A DNA stretch of 64,000 nucleotides from Amycolatopsis sp. NBC_01488 (GCF_036227105.1 NZ_CP109434.1:2732001-2796000); one strand, 5' to 3'. Positions 7,943 through 16,956 are shown, counted from the stretch's first letter. A program made the numbers and translations. The notes: generated by a model from the letters alone, not told the origin.

Positions 7943-8535
7943 CGGACGGCCCGGAAGCGGACGCGGTCGCCCGGCGCGAACAGCGCGGGCGGGTCGGCGT
8001 GCGGGTCGAACAGCGTCGCCGACGTGTGCCCGAGCAGCCGCCACCCACCCGGCGACTCGCGCGGGTAGACGCCGGTGAACTCGCCCGCCAGCCCCACCGA
8101 CCCGGCCGGGACGCGGGTCCGCGGCGACTCCAGCCGCGGCTGCCGCAACGGCGCCGGGAGCCCGGTCAGGTAGCCGAATCCGGGCGCGAACCCGGTGAAC
8201 GCGACGGTGTACGCGGCCTCGGTGTGCAGTTCGACGACGGCGTCCGTGGACAGCCCGGCGTCGTCGGCGATCAGGGAAAGGTCCTCGCCGTCGTAGCGGA
8301 CGTCGAGCGTGACCTCGCGCGGCTCGCCGGCGGGCGGGTGCGTCAGATCGGCGTCGGCGAGCAGGGCTTTCACGTCGGCGACCCCGCCGACGACCAGGAG
8401 GCTCCGAGCGCCGGGCACCAGCTCGACGACGCCGGGCGGGCGGGCGGCGGACACGGTGGCGTGGGCCGCCCGCATCTGGTCGAGGGAGTCGCAGTCCAGC
8501 AGAGCGGCGTCCTCGCCACACCGCCGCCAGCGCAC
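7939..8535 (-). CDS. pxpB: 5-oxoprolinase subunit PxpB / KipI-like
   Basis: 198-residue AHS1/KipI-family protein, the small partner of PxpC. The conserved TVAFTGFAPGFGYLTGLP block lies about two thirds in, then the SVGLAGEFTGVYP and GGWRLLGHT blocks. GTG start, with 4 nt between it and the nitrobindin stop upstream on the same strand. It therefore probably shares a transcript with the nitrobindin gene and a small membrane peptide. In Bacillus the homologues KipI/KipA are also a kinase inhibitor pair; the PxpB role in 5-oxoproline detoxification is the broader bacterial one. Confidence 0.9.
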   Translation of the reverse strand: MRWRRCGEDAALLDCDSLDQMRAAHATVSAARPPGVVELVPGARSLLVVGGVADVKALLADADLTHPPAGEPREVTLDVRYDGEDLSLIADDAGLSTDAVVELHTEAAYTVAFTGFAPGFGYLTGLPAPLRQPRLESPRTRVPAGSVGLAGEFTGVYPRESPGGWRLLGHTSATLFDPHADPPALFAPGDRVRFRAVR

Positions 8536-8539
8536 GGCG

Positions 8540-9154
8540 TCAGCCGACGACGCGGCGCAGCAGGGCCGAGGTGTGCGGCTGCATCTCCTGGCCCATCATC
8601 GCGCGCTCCTCGACGTAGCCGAGGGAGCCCTCGACCAGGCCGTACAGCCGCTGGGCCGCCGTGACGTCCTTGGCCGTGGCCGTGCGGATCAGTGCGTCGG
8701 TGCCGAGCTCCCAGGACGTCTGGCTGCGCGGCTTGCCGTAGTACAGCTCGACGATGCCTGTGTTGTGCGTGAGCAGCAGCTCGATCGTGTCGTCCTCCTG
8801 CGGCCGCCAGAAGCCGGACTCGCGGGCGGCGGGGCGGATGACGGAGCCGTCTTCGGCCAGCAGCCACGAGCGGGACTCGTGGATGAGGAACGGGCGGCCG
8901 TCGTGGGAGATCGTCAGCTGCTGGGCGAACTTGCGAGGGCCCTCGATGGTCGGGTAGTCGACCTCGCCCTCACCGCGCCAGACGCCGACGAGCGGCAGCA
9001 GCGCGAGGCAGGCGTCATGGAGGTTCGGCCCCTCACGCAGGTTCGCGGTGTCGTTGGGGATGGGCAGGTCGTCCCACAGCGGAAGGTTGCGCACGCGGGT
9101 GCTCTCCGCGCGGATCTCCGCTGCCGCGATGGCTTCGTCGCCGCTGGCGCTCAT
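8540..9154 (-). CDS. nitrobindin-like heme-binding beta-barrel protein
   Basis: 204 residues, cytosolic. The GVWRGEGEVDYP block (about 57-68) is the classic start of the FABP-like/nitrobindin barrel (DUF1794). The C-terminal MQPHTSALLRR supplies the conserved His expected as proximal heme ligand. Mycobacterial Rv0813c is the counterpart at the same place in gene order. Homologues bind ferric heme and isomerise peroxynitrite or scavenge NO; a precise role here is inference. Lies 3 nt downstream of a short membrane-peptide gene, so coupled translation is likely. Confidence 0.9.
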   Translation of the reverse strand: MSASGDEAIAAAEIRAESTRVRNLPLWDDLPIPNDTANLREGPNLHDACLALLPLVGVWRGEGEVDYPTIEGPRKFAQQLTISHDGRPFLIHESRSWLLAEDGSVIRPAARESGFWRPQEDDTIELLLTHNTGIVELYYGKPRSQTSWELGTDALIRTATAKDVTAAQRLYGLVEGSLGYVEERAMMGQEMQPHTSALLRRVVG

Positions 9155-9157
9155 CGG

Positions 9158-9256
9158 TCAGCGCTGGTCCGCGTACAGGCGGTAGACGACGTACACGGCG
9201 AACCAGGTGATCGCGACGCCCGCCAGCACCAAGAGGGTCGTAAACAAGGCTTCCAC
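9158..9256 (-). CDS. 32-residue single-pass membrane peptide
   Basis: Short gene: GTG start, then EALFTTLL, a Val/Ala/Trp-rich hydrophobic segment of about 20 residues, and a basic tail ending RLYADQR. Supporting a real gene are TAAGCT 7 nt before the GTG (leaderless signature), an uninterrupted amphipathic-to-hydrophobic reading, and a stop 3 nt before the nitrobindin ATG. It probably is a transmembrane micro-protein, perhaps tethering or coupling expression of the heme protein. Conservation in related genomes would decide. Confidence 0.55.
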   Translation of the reverse strand: MEALFTTLLVLAGVAITWFAVYVVYRLYADQR

Positions 9257-9335
9257 GGCTGGCAGCTTAGTCCGCGACCCGCCGCGGGGCCCGGCCCAGG
9301 GTCGCCGCGGTGAGCACGGTCACCCGGCCGGAACG

Positions 9336-9375
9336 CCGTGAAGGCCTCCCTGCCGGAGCAGGAAGGCCTTCACGG
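9336..9375. terminator. hairpin downstream of the sulfur operon
   Basis: CCGTGAAGGCCT at 9336-9347 pairs exactly with 9364-9375. After one mismatch a further CCTGC/GCAGG stem closes on a CGGA loop. It lies 11 nt past the SseC stop. No T-tract follows on either strand, so it may be a rho-assisted or RNA-stabilising hairpin. The GTGAAGGCCT arm looks like an intergenic repeat I associate with Amycolatopsis genomes. Confidence 0.6.
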
Positions 9376-9386
9376 GTGAAACGAAC

Positions 9387-9698
9387 TCAGCCGACGGAAA
9401 TGGCCAGCTGGTGCAGGCCGGGCCCGTCCGCCGTGACGGACGCCTCGCCGTTGCCGGTGCGGTGCAGCGCGCGGACCGTCCACTCGCCCGGGGCCGCGTA
9501 GAAGCGGAAGTCGCCGTCGGCCGACGAGACCACCTCGCCGGTGAAGTCGCCGCCGCCGTCCAGGAGCCGGACGAACGCGCCGCCGACCGGCCCGTTCGCG
9601 CCGGTCACCTTGCCGGCCAGCACGACCTGGCCGCGCGTGTCGTAGTCCGCGGGCGTGGCCTCCTGGGCCGGTGCGCCGCAGCTGTCGTCAACCGCCAT
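9387..9698 (-). CDS. sseC: DUF1416 / SseC-like protein
   Basis: 103 residues with an early Cys (AVDDSCGAP) and a transthyretin-like beta-sandwich (VVLAGKVTGANGPVGGAFVRLLD, then FRFYAAPGEWTVRAL). This matches the DUF1416/SseC proteins that always accompany actinobacterial thiosulfate sulfurtransferases. Role presumed to be a partner or sulfur acceptor of the upstream enzyme; unproven. The ATG overlaps the sulfurtransferase stop, so the two are coupled, as in mycobacterial cysA2-sseC2. Confidence 0.88.
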   Translation of the reverse strand: MAVDDSCGAPAQEATPADYDTRGQVVLAGKVTGANGPVGGAFVRLLDGGGDFTGEVVSSADGDFRFYAAPGEWTVRALHRTGNGEASVTADGPGLHQLAISVG

Positions 9699-10534
9699 CA
9701 CTTCGCTCCCAACTCGACCGGCACGCCGACCAGCGAGCCGTATTCCGTCCACGAACCGTCGTAGTTCTTGACGTCCTCGTAGCCCAGCAGCTCGTGCAGC
9801 GCGAACCAGGCGATGGAGGACCGCTCACCGATGCGGCAGTAGGCGATGGTGCCCTTGCCCTCGTCGATGCCCTCGTCCTTGTAGAGCTCCTTGATCTCGT
9901 CCTCGGTCTTGAAGGTGCCGTCCTCGTTGGCGACCTTCGCCCACGGCACGTTCAGCGCGCCGGGGATGTGGCCGGGGACCTGGGACTGCTCCTGCGGCAG
10001 GTGTGCCGGGGCGAGCAGCTTGCCGGAGAACTCGTCCGGCGACCGGACGTCGACGAAGTTCTTCGCGCCGATCGACTGGACGACCTCGTCGCGGAACGCG
10101 CGCAGCGACAGGTCCTGGTCCTGAGCCTGGTATTCGGTGCGGTCGCGCTTGACCTCGTCGGAGTTCAGCTCGCGGCCGTCGAGCTCCCACTTCTTGCGGC
10201 CGCCGTCGAGGAGCTTGACCTTGTCGTGGCCGTACAGCTTGAAGTACCAGTACGCGTACGCGGCGAACCAGTTGTTGTTGCCGCCGTACAGGATCACGAG
10301 GTCGTCGTTCGAAATGCCCTTCTCCGACAGGAGCTTCTCGAAGCCCTCCTTGGAGACGAAGTCGCGGCGCACCCCGTCCTGCAGGTCCTTCCGCCAGTCG
10401 AACTTCACCGCGCCCCGGATGTGGCCGGCGTCGTAGGCGGTGGTGTCCTCGTCGACCTCGGCGAACACGACGCCGGGGGTGTCCAGGTTCTCCTCGGCCC
10501 ACTGGGTGGTGACCAGGACGTCTTCACGGCTCAT
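9698..10534 (-). CDS. thiosulfate/3-mercaptopyruvate sulfurtransferase (CysA2-like rhodanese)
   Basis: 278 residues, two tandem rhodanese domains, cytosolic. It transfers sulfane sulfur from thiosulfate or mercaptopyruvate to an acceptor. The C-terminal domain holds the active loop AYCRIGERSS with catalytic C233; the N-terminal domain lacks the cysteine as expected. Start ATG has a purine-rich AGAAAGAGAG ribosome site. It sits between the DUF4395 protein and SseC in a three-gene operon that begins with a cysteine leader peptide, so supply of cysteine probably controls it. Counterpart of Rv0815c. Confidence 0.93.
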   Translation of the reverse strand: MSREDVLVTTQWAEENLDTPGVVFAEVDEDTTAYDAGHIRGAVKFDWRKDLQDGVRRDFVSKEGFEKLLSEKGISNDDLVILYGGNNNWFAAYAYWYFKLYGHDKVKLLDGGRKKWELDGRELNSDEVKRDRTEYQAQDQDLSLRAFRDEVVQSIGAKNFVDVRSPDEFSGKLLAPAHLPQEQSQVPGHIPGALNVPWAKVANEDGTFKTEDEIKELYKDEGIDEGKGTIAYCRIGERSSIAWFALHELLGYEDVKNYDGSWTEYGSLVGVPVELGAK

Positions 10535-10563
10535 GAAACGGACTCTCTTTCTGGGGTTGAACT

Positions 10564-10995
10564 TCAGGACGCGCGGGCGGGGGTGAAGCGTTTGATCAGC
10601 AAGTACATTTCGCAGCCCAGGCAGAAGTTGAAGGCCGCGTTGAGGAAGGCCGCGAACAGCGCGAACGCCGTCGCGACGATGCCGAGCGGGGCGATCCCCG
10701 CGGCGAAGCCGATCGTGCCGACGATGGCGAAGACGAACCCGACGGCCTGGGCGAACCGCAGCGGCGCCGCGTCCTCCCGCTCGTCGGTCGGGCCGAGGCG
10801 CGGGGCCACGAGCGTGCGGTACACGATCGAGTAGGGCGCCGGCTTCAGGCCGACGAACGCGCCGATGGCGAACACGACGGTCTGGATCGCCAGCAACGGC
10901 CACCACTGGGTGACCAGGACGACCGCGAGCACGATCGTCGTCAGGATGGCGGCGAACCGCGGGCCCCGCGGGTCGACGGCCGGTCCGGCGGACAT
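10564..10995 (-). CDS. DUF4395 integral membrane protein
   Basis: 143 residues with four hydrophobic segments and a C-terminal NFCLGCEMYLLIKR block, the Cys-x2-Cys hallmark of DUF4395 proteins. These sit between thioredoxin-like genes and rhodanese genes in many actinobacteria and are thought to be membrane redox or sulfur partners; function is not established. The ATG is fixed by a strong GGAGGAACC ribosome site, discarding 14 upstream codons. First structural gene after the Cys leader. Confidence 0.85.
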   Translation of the reverse strand: MSAGPAVDPRGPRFAAILTTIVLAVVLVTQWWPLLAIQTVVFAIGAFVGLKPAPYSIVYRTLVAPRLGPTDEREDAAPLRFAQAVGFVFAIVGTIGFAAGIAPLGIVATAFALFAAFLNAAFNFCLGCEMYLLIKRFTPARAS

Positions 10996-11077
10996 GGTTC
11001 CTCCAGCTGGAGCAGAGGGGGTGCGTGCGAACGGCACGCGGCAGCGGCATCAGGGCTGGGGCAGGACCGGACGTGCT

Positions 11078-11173
11078 TCAGCGCCGGTCGGCGTGGGTGC
11101 GACACAGGCTGCTGCGGACGCGGCAGAGGTCGACTGCGCGTCGCTGCGTCAAGAAGGTGGTCAGCCCGGTCAC
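11078..11173 (-). CDS. cysteine leader peptide (attenuator uORF)
   Basis: 31 codons, starting GTG, with the core LTQRRAVDLCRVRSSLCR. It fits the actinobacterial 'putative leader peptide' family (R-R-x-V-D-L-x-R then S-x-L-C) that precedes sulfur and cysteine genes. Two Cys codons (17 and 24) are the presumed sensors: ribosomes stalling there for lack of Cys-tRNA would change folding of the downstream leader and let transcription reach DUF4395-rhodanese-sseC. The GTG is 7 nt after a TACCCT hexamer, so the mRNA is probably leaderless. Similar leaderless Cys uORFs are known in mycobacteria ahead of sulfur genes. Confidence 0.8.
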   Translation of the reverse strand: MTGLTTFLTQRRAVDLCRVRSSLCRTHADRR

Positions 11174-11180
11174 GGGTGCG

Positions 11181-11210
11181 AGGGTACCCAGAGCTCCCTC
11201 AGAGTGGGAA
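11181..11210 (-). promoter_or_regulatory. promoter of Cys leader / sulfur operon
   Basis: TTCCCA (-35-like, 11205-11210), an 18-bp spacer and TACCCT (-10, 11181-11186), read on the minus strand. Transcription would start at or next to the leader GTG, giving a leaderless transcript. Confidence 0.5.
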
Positions 11211-11258
11211 CCACGTTCATACCTTGGGACGATTCCCGGTACGTGGGACATGCCCTGG

Positions 11259-11690
11259 TCAGGACGTCCGAGTCGTGAGATGCGGCTTCAGCGCGGCCAG
11301 CAGCTCGGGGCCCTTGGGGACGCCGCCGACGCGCAGCAGCTCCCGGCCATCCGGGGTCAGCGCGATCGTGGTCGGGGTCCGCAGCACCGACAGCGACTGC
11401 GCGACCTCCGGCTGGTTCGTGACGTCCAGCTCGACGTGGTGCAGGCCGTCGGTCCGCTCGGCGAGCGGCTCGAGCACCGCCTTCGCGTGCCGGCACGGCG
11501 CGCAGAAGGTGGTGGAGATCTGGACCAGCGTCACGGCGGACGCCGGGTCGAGGGCGGCGGCGACGGGGCCGGGCAGCTCCCGGGCGGGCGAGGTGCGCGC
11601 GGTCCGCACCCGGCCGTTGCGGGCCTTCAGCAGCGCGCCGACGGCCACGCCGGCCACCAGCACCGCCACGAGCACCCACAGCCCCGTCAC
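11259..11690 (-). CDS. membrane-anchored thioredoxin-family protein (ThiX-like)
   Basis: 143 residues: one N-terminal transmembrane helix (about 4-21), then a thioredoxin fold with the redox motif C63-A-P-C66. A cis-Pro-like RTPTTIAL and a GGVP segment complete the fold. Anchored in the membrane; which side the domain faces is not certain. Probably reduces a disulfide or acts as the reductant partner for the neighbouring sulfurtransferase/DUF4395 operon. Equivalent to mycobacterial Rv0816c by position. Ends 86 bp before the Cys leader GTG, on the same strand and upstream of it. Confidence 0.88.
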   Translation of the reverse strand: MTGLWVLVAVLVAGVAVGALLKARNGRVRTARTSPARELPGPVAAALDPASAVTLVQISTTFCAPCRHAKAVLEPLAERTDGLHHVELDVTNQPEVAQSLSVLRTPTTIALTPDGRELLRVGGVPKGPELLAALKPHLTTRTS

Positions 11691-11700
11691 CGGCCGCCTC

Positions 11701-12600
11701 CTACTTGCTCAGCTGCGCGAACGACACGTTCGTCGCCTCGCCCTTGATCGTCACCGATCCGCTCTGCACCCGCACGCCGGTCGGGGTGACCGACAGCGGC
11801 AGGTCCTTGGTGTTGATCGACGCGTTGAAGTTCGGCATCAGCGCCTTCTGCACCGCTTGGGGAACGACGGTGGTCTCCTGGTCATTCCCGAACTGCAGCC
11901 GCTTGGGGAGGAAGTTGATCGTCCCGCCCTTCGCGTCCGCCTCGATCATCGCGAAGCAGAAGATTTCCAGATCCTTGCCCGCGAACTGAAGGTGTCCCGA
12001 GATGCGGACGCCGGTGCTCGACTGGTCCTGGTCGGCCTGGCCTCCGGTGGTGGTCGTCGTGGTCGGCGTCGGCTCGCTCTGCCCGCTGTCGCCGTTCTCG
12101 ACGTAGTCGGTGGTCGCCGGCTCGATCCGCAGGTCCTTGATCTTGTCCAGCGGCGAGATCCGCGCCAGGTCGGCGGCCTTGATCGTGACCGAGCCGGTCA
12201 GCTTGCCGATCGTGATCGCCTTCGTGTTGCCGTTCGTGATGTCCGACAGCGGCGCGGTGACGTCTTCGAGCTCGGCGTTGAGCGCGACGTCCTGGAGCTT
12301 GTCGCCGACCGGCACGCCGGCGGCGGACACGCTGATGTGACTGTAGTCACCACCGAGCGCCTGCGTGAGGAACGGGAAGCCGTGGATCGTCACCGACGGG
12401 TCGTCGGTCAGCTGGAGCTGCGTGCGGGCCTTCTGGGAGATCATGTGCTCGGCGTACGCGGCGGCCCCGAAATCGGCGCCGACCAGCAGCAGCACCAGCA
12501 CGACGAGGGCGATCACCCAGCGCCGGGCCCGGCGTCCGCGGCGCCGCGCGTCCGGCCTCGGTGCGGGTCGGTCGTCCCGGGTCACGGGCCTGCTCACCAT
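11701..12600 (-). CDS. lmeA: LmeA-like DUF2993 protein (mannan elongation)
   Basis: 299 residues: cytosolic Arg-rich N-terminus, one transmembrane helix (WVIALVVLVLLLVGADFGAA), then an extracytoplasmic DUF2993 domain interrupted by a Thr-rich linker (TPTTTTTTGG). The mycobacterial orthologue Rv0817c/LmeA is a cell-envelope protein needed for mannan chain elongation in lipomannan synthesis; this gene sits in the same place next to glnR. ATG at the MVSRPV start is chosen over an upstream reading that has no family character. Confidence 0.85.
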   Translation of the reverse strand: MVSRPVTRDDRPAPRPDARRRGRRARRWVIALVVLVLLLVGADFGAAAYAEHMISQKARTQLQLTDDPSVTIHGFPFLTQALGGDYSHISVSAAGVPVGDKLQDVALNAELEDVTAPLSDITNGNTKAITIGKLTGSVTIKAADLARISPLDKIKDLRIEPATTDYVENGDSGQSEPTPTTTTTTGGQADQDQSSTGVRISGHLQFAGKDLEIFCFAMIEADAKGGTINFLPKRLQFGNDQETTVVPQAVQKALMPNFNASINTKDLPLSVTPTGVRVQSGSVTIKGEATNVSFAQLSK

Positions 12601-12690
12601 CGCGTCCGTACTCCTGTTCGTCGGGGACACCGGGGGTTTCTCCAGGTGTGATCGATCCAGCAAGGGTTAGGTGCCCGGCCGTTCAACCGC

Positions 12691-12696
12691 TATTCT
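12691..12696 (+). promoter_or_regulatory. candidate -10 element upstream of glnR
   Basis: TATTCT in the lmeA/glnR intergenic region, in locally A/T-richer sequence, about 55 nt before the chosen glnR ATG. No clear -35 match at 17-18 bp. Offered as the most likely glnR start region only. Confidence 0.35.
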
Positions 12697-12703
12697 CACT
12701 TAG

Positions 12704-13510
<807 letters not shown>

Positions 13511-13577
13511 CCGCGTCACACCTCCCAGGACGCACTGAAAGCCGTCGCGTTGCCTCGACCGCGGGTACGGTCACGGG

Positions 13578-14483
13578 GTGAGCGGAGACGGCGAATGGCG
13601 CCAGGAACTGGACGAGAAACAGCTCGAGGACGTCCGCGGGCTGCTGCTGGCCGTGCGTGAGGCCGACGGGCGGCCCGAGGTCGATGCCCAGGGGCCGCTG
13701 CCCGGTGAGTTCGACGGCGGTGAGCACCTCGTCGCCTGCATCGAGGGTGACGTGGTCGGTTACGCGCATCTCGACACCACGGGCGACTCCTTCGACCACC
13801 AGGTCGCCGAACTATTCGTGCACCCCGCCCACCGCAACCGCGGCTACGGCGCGAAGCTGCTCGAGGCGGTCGACCAGCGGGCCGCGGTCGGGTTCCGCGT
13901 CTGGGCGCACGGCGACCACCCGGCGGCGCAGCGGCTGGCGCACAAGACCGGCCTGGAGCGCAAGCGCGAGCTGCTGATCCTGCACGCCGACGTCAAGGAC
14001 GCGGACTGGCCTGAGCCGCGGCTGCGCGAGGGCGTCTCGCTGCGGACGTTCGTGCCGGGGCAGGACGAGGACGCCGTCATCCGCGTCAACGCGCTGGCCT
14101 TCGACTGGCACCCCGAGCAGGGCGCGCTGACCGCCGACGACCTGCGCGCCGACGAAGCGCGGGCTTGGTTCGACCCGGAAGGCTTCTTCCTCGCCGAGCG
14201 AAAAGGCGAGGTCATCGGCTTCCACTGGACGAAGGTCCACGAGCCGACGCCGGGCCGCTTCGACGGCGAGCGCGTCGGCGAGGTCTACGTCGTCGGCGTC
14301 GACCCCGCGGCGCAGGGCGGCGGCCTCGGCCGGGCGCTGACGCTCGCCGGATTGCGGTACCTCGCGAGCCGCAGGCTGCGGCAGATCATCCTGTACGTCG
14401 AAGGCGACAACGCCCCGGCGCTCGCGGTCTACACCAAGCTCGGGTTCACGCCTCACGAAACCGACGTCCAATACGGTCGGTGA
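13578..14483 (+). CDS. mshD: mycothiol synthase MshD
   Basis: Acetyl-CoA:Cys-GlcN-Ins acetyltransferase, last step of mycothiol synthesis, cytosolic. 301 residues with two tandem GNAT folds. The N-terminal one has ELFVHPAHRNRGYG. The C-terminal, active one has GEVYVVGVDPAAQGGGLGRAL, the acetyl-CoA pyrophosphate-binding segment, followed by YVEGDNAPALAVYTKLGF. GTG start with TACGGT 6 nt upstream, so probably leaderless. Position after glnR matches Rv0819. Marks the host as a mycothiol user. Confidence 0.94.
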   Translation: MSGDGEWRQELDEKQLEDVRGLLLAVREADGRPEVDAQGPLPGEFDGGEHLVACIEGDVVGYAHLDTTGDSFDHQVAELFVHPAHRNRGYGAKLLEAVDQRAAVGFRVWAHGDHPAAQRLAHKTGLERKRELLILHADVKDADWPEPRLREGVSLRTFVPGQDEDAVIRVNALAFDWHPEQGALTADDLRADEARAWFDPEGFFLAERKGEVIGFHWTKVHEPTPGRFDGERVGEVYVVGVDPAAQGGGLGRALTLAGLRYLASRRLRQIILYVEGDNAPALAVYTKLGFTPHETDVQYGR

Positions 14484-14591
14484 CAACGATCAACGCCGTG
14501 CGAACACTTCGTCACGGTGCGCGAATGCGCAGGTCACGGCCGGGACACGGCCGGCTATCGGGGCAGTAGCACTGCTCACATCCTGAGCCTT

Positions 14592-14610
14592 GTTCACTTT
14601 GCGTTCATCT
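14592..14610 (+). promoter_or_regulatory. PHO-box-like direct repeat upstream of pstS
   Basis: GTTCACT (14592-14598) and GTTCATC (14603-14609) repeat with an 11-nt period, the arrangement of Streptomyces PhoP-binding direct repeats (GTTCACC units). A -10-like TAATGT lies at 14641-14646. Suggests phosphate-starvation activation of pstSCAB by a PhoRP system not in this window. Confidence 0.65.
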
Positions 14611-14708
14611 GGAGAGGGCCGACCGTCCACCGGCGCTGCCTAATGTCCGGATCCGGCGCGGCAGCACGCCGCGACGACCCGGTCAAGCTCCTGATGGAGG
14701 AAACAGCA

Positions 14709-15839
14709 GTGAAGATCATGCGGCCCCTGAGCGCGGTGGGCATCGTCGCGAGCGCCGCCCTCGTGCTCGCCGCCTGTGGTTCCGACCCCGCGGCGTCCAA
14801 CAGCAGCAGCTCGAACTCCGCTTCGGCGCCCGCTGCCACCGGCACCGCCGACGTGGCCTGCGGTGGCAAGAGCCCGCTGTCCGCGGAAGGTTCGTCGGCC
14901 CAGAAGAACGCCATCGACATCTTCACGCAGCAGTACGGCAAGAAGTGCTCCGGCCAGCAGGTGAACTACAACCCGAGCGGTTCGGGCGCCGGCGTCAAGC
15001 AGTTCAACGCCAACCAGATCGACTTCGGCGGCTCCGACTCGCCGGTCACCGGCGCGGACCTCGACGCGGCCACCAAACGCTGCGCGAGCCCCGCCTGGAA
15101 CATCCCGATGGTCGTCGGCCCGGTGGCCGTCGCCTACAAGCTTTCCGGTGTCGACAAGCTGACGCTGACCCCGTCGGTCATCGCCAAGATCTTCAGCGGT
15201 GGCATCACCAAGTGGAACGACCCGGCCATCAAGGGCGTCAAGGGCAACGAGAGCCTGAACCTGCCGGACAAGGCCATCCAGGTCGTCTCCCGCTCCGACG
15301 AGTCGGGCACCACCGACAACTTCCAGAAGTACCTCGGCGCGGCGGCGAAGGCCGACTGGACCAAGGGTGCCGGCAAGAAGTTCAACGGTGGCGTCGGCAA
15401 CGGTGCGCAGGGCTCCAACGGCGTCGCGACCGCGGTGAAGGCCTCCGACGGCGGCATCACCTACGTCGAGGGCGCGTTCGCCAAGGACGGCCTGACCCCG
15501 GCCCTCATCGACAGCGGCTCCGGCGGTGTCGAGCTCAACGCGGCGAACGTGGCGAAGTCCCTCGACTCGGCCAAGTTCCTGCACGACGGCACGAACGACC
15601 TCGCGCTCGACCTCAACGGCATCTACGCCAGCAACACCCCGGGTGCCTACCCGCTGCTGCTGACGACCTACGAGATCGTCTGCTCGAAGTACGCGAACGC
15701 GGACGTTGCGAAGGCCGTCAAGGCGTTCCTGACGGTGGCCGCCACCGACGGTCAGCAGCCGCTGTCCGCCAAGGGTTATGTGCCGATCCCGCAGTCGCTG
15801 CAGACCAAGGTCCTGACCGCCGTCCAGGCGATCTCCTGA
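14709..15839 (+). CDS. pstS: phosphate-binding lipoprotein PstS
   Basis: High-affinity periplasmic-side phosphate receptor of the Pst importer. 376 residues: signal peptide ending in the lipobox LVLAAC (Cys becomes the acylated N-terminus), a Ser/Asn/Ala linker, then the type II binding fold. Phosphate-contact blocks are present: EGSSAQ, GGSDSPV and SDESGTTDNFQKYL. GTG start chosen for its GGAGGAAACAGCA ribosome site and because the signal peptide begins there. First gene of pstSCAB behind a PHO-box-like repeat. Confidence 0.96.
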   Translation: MKIMRPLSAVGIVASAALVLAACGSDPAASNSSSSNSASAPAATGTADVACGGKSPLSAEGSSAQKNAIDIFTQQYGKKCSGQQVNYNPSGSGAGVKQFNANQIDFGGSDSPVTGADLDAATKRCASPAWNIPMVVGPVAVAYKLSGVDKLTLTPSVIAKIFSGGITKWNDPAIKGVKGNESLNLPDKAIQVVSRSDESGTTDNFQKYLGAAAKADWTKGAGKKFNGGVGNGAQGSNGVATAVKASDGGITYVEGAFAKDGLTPALIDSGSGGVELNAANVAKSLDSAKFLHDGTNDLALDLNGIYASNTPGAYPLLLTTYEIVCSKYANADVAKAVKAFLTVAATDGQQPLSAKGYVPIPQSLQTKVLTAVQAIS

Positions 15840-15886
15840 CTGTTGCGACTGAGATCCGAGTGATAGAGGCTGGTCAGAACTAGCTG

Positions 15887-16954
15887 ATGAGCGAGTCATC
15901 CTCGACGCGAACGCCCACCGGCGACCCCGGTGGGCGTTCGTCGTCCGCCACGACGCCCCCGGAGGTCCCGATTTCGGAGCAACCAGGCTCCTCGGCGGCG
16001 CCGCAGCCGCCCGCGAGCGAGAAACCGAAGAAGGTGCGACCCGGTGACCGCATCTTCCAGAACCTGACCACCGGGGCCGGGATCTTCGTCGTCGCCCTGA
16101 TCGGCCTGATCGGGATCTTCCTGCTCATCCAGGCGATTCCGGCGCTGCAGGCCAACAAGGCCAACTTCCTCACCAACCACGGCTGGTCGACCAACGACCC
16201 GGCGAACATGTCGTTCGGCATCCTCGACCTGCTCGAGGTCACGGTGGCGACGTCGCTCGTGGCGCTGGTCATCGCGATGCCGATTTCCCTGGGCATCGCG
16301 CTGTTCCTGACGCAGTACGCGCCCGCCCGCCTCTCGCGCCCGTTCGCCTACGTCATCGACCTGCTCGCCGCGGTCCCCTCGATCATCTTCGGCCTCTGGG
16401 GCATCCTCGTGTTCGCCCCGGCGATCGAGCCGTTCTCGCAGTGGATCAACGACACGTTCTCGTGGTTCCCGCTGCTGGCGCCCGGCAACGTCTCGCCGAG
16501 CGTGCGCGGCACGATCTTCACCGCCGGCATCGTGCTGGCCGTGATGATCCTGCCGATCATCACGTCGCTCTCCCGCGAGGTGTTCGAGCGGACGCCGACC
16601 CCGCACATCGAAGGCGCGCTGGCGCTGGGCGCCACGCGCTGGGAGGTCATCCGCACGACCGTGCTGCCGTTCGGCAAGGCTGGCTACGTCGGCGCGTCGA
16701 TGCTCGGCCTCGGCCGGGCGCTCGGCGAGACGATCGCGCTGGCGGTCATCCTGCTCATCCCCCAGGGCAAGAACTTCGACTGGAGCCTCTTCGACGGCGG
16801 GTCGACGTTCGCGTCGAAGATCGCCGCGAACTACAGCGAGTTCAACAACGAGACCTCGGCCGGCGCGTACATCGCGGCCGGTCTCGTGCTGTTCGTGCTC
16901 ACGTTCCTCGTCAACTTCGCCGCGCGTTCGGTCATCGGGAAGAAGGTGGACTGA
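15887..16954 (+). CDS. pstC: phosphate ABC transporter permease PstC
   Basis: 355-residue inner-membrane subunit. A cytosolic Pro/Ser-rich N-terminus of about 55 residues precedes six predicted helices. The EAA loop reads EGALALGATRWEVIRTTVLPFGKAG and docks on PstB. Normal PstC length apart from the N-terminal extension, which is usual in actinomycetes. Follows pstS by 47 bp and is followed by pstA after 2 bp. Confidence 0.95.
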   Translation: MSESSSTRTPTGDPGGRSSSATTPPEVPISEQPGSSAAPQPPASEKPKKVRPGDRIFQNLTTGAGIFVVALIGLIGIFLLIQAIPALQANKANFLTNHGWSTNDPANMSFGILDLLEVTVATSLVALVIAMPISLGIALFLTQYAPARLSRPFAYVIDLLAAVPSIIFGLWGILVFAPAIEPFSQWINDTFSWFPLLAPGNVSPSVRGTIFTAGIVLAVMILPIITSLSREVFERTPTPHIEGALALGATRWEVIRTTVLPFGKAGYVGASMLGLGRALGETIALAVILLIPQGKNFDWSLFDGGSTFASKIAANYSEFNNETSAGAYIAAGLVLFVLTFLVNFAARSVIGKKVD

Positions 16955-16956
16955 CC

